This document shows positions 1 to 6,382 of a DNA stretch of 64,000 nucleotides, piece after piece. How positions within the stretch are numbered: the first letter of the stretch is position 1; each line of letters opens with the position of its first letter. Under the pieces are notes generated by a model. That model searched no databases. It was given only the letters and a program-made list of their open reading frames with translations, and had not been told where the DNA came from. The stretch comes from Chitinophagales bacterium (GTDB taxonomy: Bacteria; Bacteroidota; Bacteroidia; Chitinophagales; BACL12). Both the position numbers and the translations under genes were made by a program. The DNA is taken from assembly GCA_020636645.1 (NCBI GenBank), contig JACJXO010000002.1, forward strand, positions 248,001-312,000, written 5' to 3'.

Positions 1-534
1 ATATTTTAAAGTACCATATACGTTTTCGCCGGCCACTTCCATCACGATCTCCTTGTATCCGCCCTGTTCACTTTCATTCATGTTGATGACATCGGTCTTC
101 CAGCCTTTGGCATCGCAGTAGCGCTGGTACATCTTGAACAGATCGCCGGCAAAGAGGGCAGCTTCATCGCCACCGGTACCCGCACGGATCTCCAGGATGG
201 CGTCTTTCGCATCTTCCGGATCTTTGGGCAGCAGCAGGATGCGGATGCGTTCTTCCAGTTCCGTTTGTTCGGTCTGCAACAACTCCAGTTCCTCTTTGGC
301 CATGTCTTTCAGATCAGCGTCTTTTTCGGTCTGGATGATGCGCCGGCTGTCTTCCATATTTCCCAGCACCAGTTCATAGCGGTCAAAGGCTTCCACCACC
401 GGCTGCATGTCCTTGTAGTCCTTGTTCAGACGCTTGTACTTCGCCTGATCGGCAATGAGTTCCGGATCGCTCAGTTGCTCCTGCAGCAATTCATAGCGCT
501 CTTTGATGGATCGGAGTTTGGAAAGAAGGTCCAT
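1..534 (-). CDS. prfA: Peptide chain release factor 1, 5' part (runs off the window edge)
   Basis: Reads UAA/UAG stop codons and triggers peptidyl-tRNA hydrolysis on the ribosome. The minus strand from the ATG at 534 gives about 178 residues beginning MDLLSKLRSIKERYELLQEQ, the coiled N-terminal domain of RF1. At about residue 125 comes the conserved GTGGDEAALFAGDLF stretch of class I release factors. The frame is still open at base 1, so the GGQ catalytic loop and the stop-recognition region lie outside the window. RF2 is an alternative in principle, but the continuous N-terminus fits RF1. A Bacteroidota -7 element sits seven bases upstream of the start. Confidence 0.93.
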   Translation of the reverse strand, partial: MDLLSKLRSIKERYELLQEQLSDPELIADQAKYKRLNKDYKDMQPVVEAFDRYELVLGNMEDSRRIIQTEKDADLKDMAKEELELLQTEQTELEERIRILLLPKDPEDAKDAILEIRAGTGGDEAALFAGDLFKMYQRYCDAKGWKTDVINMNESEQGGYKEIVMEVAGENVYGTLKY

Positions 535-541
535 GCGTGTG

Positions 542-549
542 CAAAGGTA
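542..549 (-). promoter_or_regulatory. Putative -7 element (TACCTTTG) of the prfA promoter
   Basis: The minus strand reads TACCTTTG, an exact match to the TAnnTTTG -7 consensus known for Bacteroidota primary sigma factors. It ends seven bases before the prfA ATG, implying a very short leader. I do not see a convincing -33 TTG at the expected distance. Confidence 0.5.
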
Positions 550-650
550 AGGAAGAGCGGTATGGTCTGACAGGATAGTTGGAGCAAGCATCCTGTTGCC
601 ATCCAGCAACGTTGGTCCCGCTTTCCGCAGTAGTCCTCCCCCTAAGTTCG

Positions 651-690
651 CTCCCGATAGCTCCCGATAACTATCGGCAGGGGTCCGGGC
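651..690. repeat. REP-like palindromic element
   Basis: CTCCCGATA occurs twice in direct orientation (651-659 and 661-669). The second copy opens a palindrome, CCGATA-AC-TATCGG (664-677), followed by the GC-rich tail CAGGGGTCCGGGC. Short CCGATA/TATCGG palindromes with such tails resemble REP-type intergenic repeats. The rest of the 535-779 spacer shows no coding potential. No second copy was seen in this window, so repeat status needs the genome. Confidence 0.35.
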
Positions 691-779
691 TACCTGCTGC
701 AATCGGGGCTGTGAATCTCCTGTGCAGCTTCGTTGTGTCCTTAATTATTCCAGCACAATGGAGGTCAGGTTCATCCCGA

Positions 780-2423
780 TCAGATCTTGCAGAACGTACT
801 CACAAAGTACTGATGCTCGTCAGTTTCCATTGTGATAAAGTAAAATCCAGATGGAAGCAGATCGACAGAGATGCCCTCATTTCCATTACGAGTACCGGTT
901 TTTAATATACTGCCAGAGAGGGACCTGATAGTATAGGATATGGTTGAATTATCTGATGCGCAATGGACAAAAAGCACATCAGATGTGGGATTGGGATACA
1001 ACCTGACATCCGGTTTCTCAGTGGTGTCATCATTAAGCCCCATTGTCAGCAGGTCAAAGGTTACTCTCCAGCCATCAGTGGTAGTAAAAATGCCTGTTGA
1101 AGGTGTGCAGGATAAGTCAAAATCAGGAGGATCATCTGTTGGGAAACAACTCGTAAACAGATGGAGTTTATCATTCATATAGATCAGACTTCCCGGGTTG
1201 GACCATGAACCGTCTCCGAGAGAACTGCTGTCATTTGCCCCACCAAAGTTTCGGCTCCACAGCAGGTTAAATTCCTCATCCACTGACATCAACCAGAAAT
1301 CATCCCCGATCCCACCGGAGTAGTTGCCCGGAAGATCCTGGTCGATCGAATATGAACTGCCCAACACATAATACACCTGTTTGGTTGGCTCATAGATGGC
1401 CCTGAGCAGGTAGTCGTAGTTCGAGCCCCCGTAGTTGTACATCCTGTCGAGCTCCAGTTCAGGAGTAAAAACCACGATGGCCCCATCTTCAATGCCTTTG
1501 GAAACTGCCAGATCGGCATATCTGCTCATGGTAGTGAATACCAGCATACTATCCTCTTTTAAGAGCATGGCACCTTCAAAAACCTCCAGCGTGCTGTCAT
1601 TATCCATGCCGGTAGAATAGATCGTATTGCCATCCGCATCCACTTCCATCATGATGAACTTCCAGTTATCAGTAAGTCCGTATGGTACCAGGTCATGGTC
1701 GGCAGAACTGCTCGCAATGCAGATGAGCGTATTACCATCATTATTCAGAACGGTATTGAAAACAGGCTGATCCACACCGGTTCCGCCAAATACCTTCAGC
1801 CAGTTCAGATTTCCGGAGGTATCAATAGAAAAATAGATCACATCCGTGCTGGTAAAGGAAGCATAGTGATAAGGGATATCACCACCGTCGCCAAAGCTGT
1901 AACCGGTAACCAGAATATCACCTGTGGAGGTAAAGCCAGCACTGGTAACTTCATCAGTTGCTGTACTTCCAATAACAGTTGTCCAGAGTTTGTCTCCTTC
2001 AGATGTAAGTTTGGTAATAAAGATGTCCTTAACCCCATTATTCCCGAGGATGTCTCCTGTATTCGCACCACTTGTGCCAATACAATAAATTGATCCGTCC
2101 TCATCTTCCAATATTGTGTGCCCGGATGTACCCAGGTCAGATCCCCCGATAAATTGAATCCATTGATTCTCAAGGTCAGCATTCTTCTTGATTACGACCG
2201 TTGGAGCTAGATATCCTTCTGGTATGATAATTCCTTCAACAGATTCCCGCAAATATCCTAAAACCAAGATTCCGCCATCTTTACTTTTTATTGCATCTAC
2301 GAATGCATCATTCCCAGGACTACTTAAACATTCCGTAGACTCGATCACAGGGCCAAAAGGAACCTGGCCTTGCAGTGATGGTACAAAAGAAACACAGGTG
2401 ATGATGAGTGCTGAGATCTTCAT
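780..2423 (-). CDS. Secreted beta-propeller-like protein with type A T9SS sorting domain (paralogue A)
   Basis: A 547-residue exported protein of unknown binding role. Residues 1-19 form a signal peptide ending near LQGQ. The body carries repeated blocks of the type 'GGSxLGTSGHTIxExxDGSIYCIGTS' (broken up here), with GG, DGG/DGSI and W-x-x-x-x-GG elements typical of T9SS-associated propeller proteins. The C-terminus begins with the sorting-domain signature LYPNPTSDVLFVHC and ends YFVSTFCKI, so export across the outer membrane by T9SS is expected. It is a paralogue of the next gene upstream; the two share an almost identical final ~70 residues but clearly diverged bodies. Only 43 bases separate them, so co-transcription is likely. 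Confidence 0.8.
   Translation of the reverse strand: MKISALIITCVSFVPSLQGQVPFGPVIESTECLSSPGNDAFVDAIKSKDGGILVLGYLRESVEGIIIPEGYLAPTVVIKKNADLENQWIQFIGGSDLGTSGHTILEDEDGSIYCIGTSGANTGDILGNNGVKDIFITKLTSEGDKLWTTVIGSTATDEVTSAGFTSTGDILVTGYSFGDGGDIPYHYASFTSTDVIYFSIDTSGNLNWLKVFGGTGVDQPVFNTVLNNDGNTLICIASSSADHDLVPYGLTDNWKFIMMEVDADGNTIYSTGMDNDSTLEVFEGAMLLKEDSMLVFTTMSRYADLAVSKGIEDGAIVVFTPELELDRMYNYGGSNYDYLLRAIYEPTKQVYYVLGSSYSIDQDLPGNYSGGIGDDFWLMSVDEEFNLLWSRNFGGANDSSSLGDGSWSNPGSLIYMNDKLHLFTSCFPTDDPPDFDLSCTPSTGIFTTTDGWRVTFDLLTMGLNDDTTEKPDVRLYPNPTSDVLFVHCASDNSTISYTIRSLSGSILKTGTRNGNEGISVDLLPSGFYFITMETDEHQYFVSTFCKI
784..995 (-). repeat. 212-bp direct repeat, copy 1 (T9SS sorting-domain coding sequence)
   Basis: Matches 2471-2682 at 211 of 212 positions; the only difference is C at 975 against T at 2662, which is synonymous. 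It covers exactly the end of each gene, from the PNPTSDVL motif to the last codon. Identity stops abruptly on both sides, one base before the stop codon and at the start of the sorting domain. Confidence 0.95.
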
Positions 2424-2466
2424 TTATGCCTTAACTTTTCCATATCGCCTACCTGGTTTATCACAA

Positions 2467-4116
2467 CTAAATCTTGCAGAACGTACTCACAAAGTACTGA
2501 TGCTCGTCAGTTTCCATTGTGATAAAGTAAAATCCAGATGGAAGCAGATCGACAGAGATGCCCTCATTTCCATTACGAGTACCGGTTTTTAATATACTGC
2601 CAGAGAGGGACCTGATAGTATAGGATATGGTTGAATTATCTGATGCGCAATGGACAAAAAGTACATCAGATGTGGGATTGGGGTAGATGGTAAAGGGTGT
2701 CTGGGCCACCTCTTGCTCCGGAATAACGGTAGTGAGGTCAAAGGCTACCAGCCAGGCATCTGATTTGGGAGTAGATGCATTATAGTGCCCACATTCGATA
2801 TCAAAATCGGGGAGTACTTCCGGAGAAACACTTTCTGTAAAGACATACAACATATCGTCTTTGGCGATCAATGTCCCTGTAAAAACTCCTCCACACAGGT
2901 CACCACAATTATTGTTACCCCCTCCAAAGGACTTACTCCATAGGGTATTGAACGAAGAATCAGTGGCAAGTATCCAATAGTTTTCTTCCTCTCCTTCATA
3001 ATGGTTTTCTAATACATCATGATCAGCTGATTTACTAACTCCAAAAAAATAGTAGTTACCTAATTCATCATGAGTAGCAGTAACAAAAACATCTGTGCTT
3101 GAGCCCCCCCATTGCTTAAAATAAGTTATGTCCAACAAGGAATCCAGTATCATGATGGCACCCTCCGAGCCTTCGTGCTCCGGTGCGGTGGTATAGAGCA
3201 AGCTTTCAGCATAACCGGTACCACATGCCAACACCCCTGAATGATAGGGCATAAACAAATTGCTGCCATTGTAGAAGTCGATTTCTGCTGACATGACGCG
3301 GTCACGATGAATATTTCCTTCTATATCAATTTGGACAAACAGCCATTTACTGAAATCATCTACTTCAGGATCAAAGAAGTCATAATCATCTGAAGTGCTG
3401 GCTATATGAATCTGGAATAAGTCTGGCTGTATCTCAATTGTTCCTTTCCGAGGTAAGTCAAAACTACTCCCTCCCAATACTTTAACCCACTCGAGTTCAC
3501 CCAGGCTGTCGGTCTTGAGTATTATAGCATCAGTTGACAGGGTGCCCCCATAATGAAAAGGAATATCTCCACCGCTTCCCATGCTGGTACCAGTTAGTAG
3601 AAACCCGCCATCAGAAGTGGGTACCAGCCAGGTCAGGAGGTCTTGAAAAGGGCTGCCATAAGTTTGGTACCATATTTCATTGCCGAGGGAGTCGGTCTTC
3701 ATGAGAAACAGATCAGCGCTACCAAGCACATCTAAACAACCTGTGCCCGAATTACTAGAGGTTGATCCTGCTAAAATGATATCTCCATTAACTAACTCAT
3801 AAATCTTATACACTTCACGAAAACAATCTGAATATCCAAAGTGCTTCTGCCACTGTATGGTCATATCCGGTGTATATTTTATCACCCAACCAGAAGCCTC
3901 TTCTTTGGTCATTCCTTCCAGATCACCATCATCAGATAGAGGCCTAATGGCTGCCAGAATACCATTGTCTTGTGTAATGATGGCATCTGTAAAATAATCG
4001 TCACCAAAACCTCCATAACACTGTTGCCAGGCAATATCAGGGCCTGTAGGCACTTGACCTAATAGAGAAGAAATTGATGTAGCAAATGCAACAAAAACTA
4101 TGGCCCTTATATTCAT
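2467..4116 (-). CDS. Secreted beta-propeller-like protein with type A T9SS sorting domain (paralogue B)
   Basis: A 549-residue protein with signal peptide (residues 1-20, ending SSLLGQ). Its propeller-like repeats include 'WQQCYGGFGDDYFTDAI', 'TSDGGFLLTGTSMGSGGDIP' and 'EWVKVLGGSSFDLP'. The body parallels that of the downstream paralogue, for example the shared GDIPFHYG/GDIPYHYA block, but differs at most positions. The T9SS type A domain starts at IYPNPTSDVLFVHC and is identical to the neighbour's to the last residue, FCKI. Transcription comes from the 4.1-4.7 kb spacer. Ligand or enzymatic role is unknown; adhesion or surface display is a guess. Confidence 0.8.
   Translation of the reverse strand: MNIRAIVFVAFATSISSLLGQVPTGPDIAWQQCYGGFGDDYFTDAIITQDNGILAAIRPLSDDGDLEGMTKEEASGWVIKYTPDMTIQWQKHFGYSDCFREVYKIYELVNGDIILAGSTSSNSGTGCLDVLGSADLFLMKTDSLGNEIWYQTYGSPFQDLLTWLVPTSDGGFLLTGTSMGSGGDIPFHYGGTLSTDAIILKTDSLGELEWVKVLGGSSFDLPRKGTIEIQPDLFQIHIASTSDDYDFFDPEVDDFSKWLFVQIDIEGNIHRDRVMSAEIDFYNGSNLFMPYHSGVLACGTGYAESLLYTTAPEHEGSEGAIMILDSLLDITYFKQWGGSSTDVFVTATHDELGNYYFFGVSKSADHDVLENHYEGEEENYWILATDSSFNTLWSKSFGGGNNNCGDLCGGVFTGTLIAKDDMLYVFTESVSPEVLPDFDIECGHYNASTPKSDAWLVAFDLTTVIPEQEVAQTPFTIYPNPTSDVLFVHCASDNSTISYTIRSLSGSILKTGTRNGNEGISVDLLPSGFYFITMETDEHQYFVSTFCKI
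2471..2682 (-). repeat. 212-bp direct repeat, copy 2 (T9SS sorting-domain coding sequence)
   Basis: Partner of 784-995, offset by 1687 bases, same strand, with one mismatch. Outside the repeat the two genes are aligned only at protein level, so the sorting-domain segment has been homogenised much more recently than the genes duplicated. Confidence 0.95.
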
Positions 4117-4423
4117 AACTAATGCAAAAGTTAATTATTTAGCTTAACAAAATGGTGACTTTCCTCAAAAGGAAACACATCAATTAGATTTTTTACAATC
4201 TAGTGATGTCCCAGATGTGGTCCATCTTTGTTTGTGGAGCAGGAAGGCCATTCTCTAAGCCGTTCATCCTGTTAGACTAGTCTTGTGTTCGCCAATTTGA
4301 GGGAAAATATGGCACTTTCACCAAACGGCAGTAAAAATTACATTTACTGGAATTTGAAGCAGGTAGAAGATGAAGTTTAAAATTTTGTTGTTGATTCTTC
4401 CGTCCCAATAGGGTTTCTTGTCC

Positions 4424-4454
4424 CCACAGAGTTACCTGACAAGGAACTCTGTGG
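4424..4454. repeat. Hairpin with perfect 10-bp arms
   Basis: CCACAGAGTT (4424-4433) pairs with AACTCTGTGG (4445-4454). Inside, CCT (4435-4437) pairs with AGG (4442-4444), leaving a GACA loop and one unpaired A. No T-run follows on either strand, so a simple intrinsic terminator is not supported. Confidence 0.6.
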
Positions 4455-4604
4455 TTCATCTATCCGAATAGCCTCCTATTTAAAAACGCCGGCGTTCCTC
4501 TGTGATGTGATTCAAACACTGAATTGTTCATCCACACCCGGTAACACCGGCGGGACGGCTAACAGGGAATGGGTGCGGGAGAGAGTGTGGGTGGGTGTGG
4601 AGGA

Positions 4605-4644
4605 TTCTCCATAGGTGCGGGTTTAAACCCGCACCTATGAAGAA
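4605..4644. repeat. Long palindrome, 15-bp perfect arms plus 4-bp extension
   Basis: Bases 4610-4639 form a perfect 30-bp palindrome, CATAGGTGCGGGTTT and its exact reverse complement with no loop. Beyond a single C/A mismatch the pairing resumes for TTCT (4605-4608) with AGAA (4641-4644). It lies about 75 bases upstream of the formate dehydrogenase start. It could be a cruciform, a terminator stem for read-through from either side, or one copy of a dispersed palindromic repeat. Confidence 0.7.
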
Positions 4645-4720
4645 ACAATGGGGTTAGGGCCACTTTTGTTTTCTGCCCCTTTCCCCTTACTTTTATACAT
4701 TACTCAAAGACTGCATTTTC

Positions 4721-6370
4721 ATGTCGAAGAATCTGAGCGAATTGTCGGGACGCAAGGGGTTGACAGACAACCTCTTCGAGAAGCTGGGAACCATGGCCAA
4801 GGGCAATGGCAGCCCCGGAGTGAAAGAGATGGAACAACTGGCCGAGGCCTTCCTGGTAGGCAAGGCCAATGTCTATGGCTCAGCCACCTTTTATGATTTT
4901 ACCCGCCCGGAGAACCAGGGAAAGAAGGTCTATGTCTGCAACGGTTCCGCTTGCATGTGCGCCGGCACCCAGGCAGTGGTAGAACAAAAACTGAAAGAAA
5001 CCTTTGCGGAAGAAGAGATCGGTGTGATGTGCTGCCTCGGTCGCTGTCATGAGAACAGTGCCTTCCACTACCAGGGCAACAACTACTCCGGCGATGACAT
5101 CAAGAACATCAAGACCATTCTGGATAAACCGGAACGCAGGATCGAAGACTATCACGTGGAAGCCATCGGCACACCAGTGCTGACCGAAGTCTTTCCCGGC
5201 CTCGATGCCTTTTATGCGCCGCTGAAATCCTGGCTGGGATCAGACTCTGCTTCCCTGCTGGAAGAGATCCGCACATCGAACATCCGTGGTCGTGGTGGTG
5301 CCGGTTTCCCCATGGCCATCAAACTGGAAACCTGTCGCAACCAGGACAGCAAGACCAAGTTCATCGTCTGCAATGCTGATGAAGGTGACCCCGGTGCATA
5401 TTCTGATCGCTACCTGCTGGAACAACGCCCGCACAGTGTGTTGCTGGGCATGATCATGGCTGGTTATGTAACCGGTGCCAGCTGGGGTGTGTTGTACATA
5501 CGTGCCGAGTATCCGGAAGCCATCGACATCGTAGAAAAAGAGCTCGAAAAATTATACGCCGCCGGTCTGGTGGGAGAAAACATACTCGGAACCAAATTCA
5601 GTTTCGACTTCAAGGTCATCCACGCACAAGGGGCTTACATCTGCGGTGAAGAAACCGCACTGCTCAGCAGCATTGAAGGACAGCGTCCGGAAGTGCGGGT
5701 ACGTCCCCCCTTCCCTGCCCAGCAAGGCCTCTTCAACAAACCCACGGTGGTCAATAACGTGGAGACACTGGCTGCACTGCCCTGGATATTGAGTCACGGC
5801 GGACAAGCCTATGCGGAACTCGGTACAGAAAGATCCAAAGGCACGAAACTCGTTTCGCTGGATGGTCATTTCAATCGCCCGGGTATGTATGAAGTGGAAA
5901 TGGGTACACCCCTGCGCAAAGTGATCGATGAACTGGGGCAGGGTTTCCGACATGAAGTGAAGGCCATGCACATCGGAGGTCCACTGGGCGGACTCGTTCC
6001 TGTTTCTAAGATCGATGACCTGACGGTGGACTTTGAAAGTTTTAGCAAGAATGGTTTTCTGCTCGGTCATGCATCTGTGGTTTGCATCCCGCAGGACTTT
6101 CCGCTGGTCAAATACATCGAGCATCTGTTCGAATTCACGGCACATGAAAGCTGTGGCAAGTGCTTCCCCTGCAGATTGGGTTCCGTTCGCGGAGCAGAGA
6201 TGCTGGACAAGGCACAACACGATGGCTACAAGATAGACCGCACCCTCTTCGATGATCTGGTGGAAACACTCGAGAAGGGTTCTCTGTGTGCGCTGGGTGG
6301 CGGACTTCCCCTCCCGGTCAAGAACGCATTGCAATACTTTAACGAAGAACTTTCGCCCTATTTCAAATAA
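4721..6370 (+). CDS. NAD-dependent formate dehydrogenase, fused NuoE-NuoF (FdsG-FdsB-like) subunit
   Basis: Carries electrons from the molybdenum subunit to NAD+ in the cytoplasm. Residues 1-125 are a NuoE-type thioredoxin-fold [2Fe-2S] domain with ligands C73 and C78 (CNGSACMC) and C105 and C109 (CCLGRCHEN). Residues from about 155 are NuoF-like: GRGGAGFP (about 190) and CNADEGDPGAYSDR for FMN/NAD binding, YICGEETALL, then a [4Fe-4S] site ESCGKCFPCRLG with C478, C481, C484 and C523. In most FdsGB or NuoEF systems these are separate genes; here they form one 549-residue chain. The catalytic subunit gene follows after 12 bases. Hydrogenase or complex I diaphorase subunits are alternatives, made unlikely by the downstream FdhF-type gene. 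Confidence 0.9.
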   Translation: MSKNLSELSGRKGLTDNLFEKLGTMAKGNGSPGVKEMEQLAEAFLVGKANVYGSATFYDFTRPENQGKKVYVCNGSACMCAGTQAVVEQKLKETFAEEEIGVMCCLGRCHENSAFHYQGNNYSGDDIKNIKTILDKPERRIEDYHVEAIGTPVLTEVFPGLDAFYAPLKSWLGSDSASLLEEIRTSNIRGRGGAGFPMAIKLETCRNQDSKTKFIVCNADEGDPGAYSDRYLLEQRPHSVLLGMIMAGYVTGASWGVLYIRAEYPEAIDIVEKELEKLYAAGLVGENILGTKFSFDFKVIHAQGAYICGEETALLSSIEGQRPEVRVRPPFPAQQGLFNKPTVVNNVETLAALPWILSHGGQAYAELGTERSKGTKLVSLDGHFNRPGMYEVEMGTPLRKVIDELGQGFRHEVKAMHIGGPLGGLVPVSKIDDLTVDFESFSKNGFLLGHASVVCIPQDFPLVKYIEHLFEFTAHESCGKCFPCRLGSVRGAEMLDKAQHDGYKIDRTLFDDLVETLEKGSLCALGGGLPLPVKNALQYFNEELSPYFK

Positions 6371-6382
6371 GAATATTCAGGC

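Larger units (their letters stand above)
4117..4720. other. 604-bp non-coding spacer with two hairpins
   Basis: It separates the minus-strand T9SS pair from the plus-strand formate dehydrogenase genes, so promoters for both should lie here. I see no protein-like frame with a plausible start. It contains a 10-bp-arm hairpin at 4424-4454 and a near-perfect palindrome at 4605-4644. AT-rich DNA at about 4680-4720 (CTTACTTTTATACATTAC) precedes the dehydrogenase start and may hold its promoter, but I cannot name a firm -33/-7 pair. Confidence 0.5.

Noticed and set aside
5552..6334. 260-codon minus-strand frame
   Set aside because: Antisense shadow of the NuoF domain; no start context or protein-like composition.
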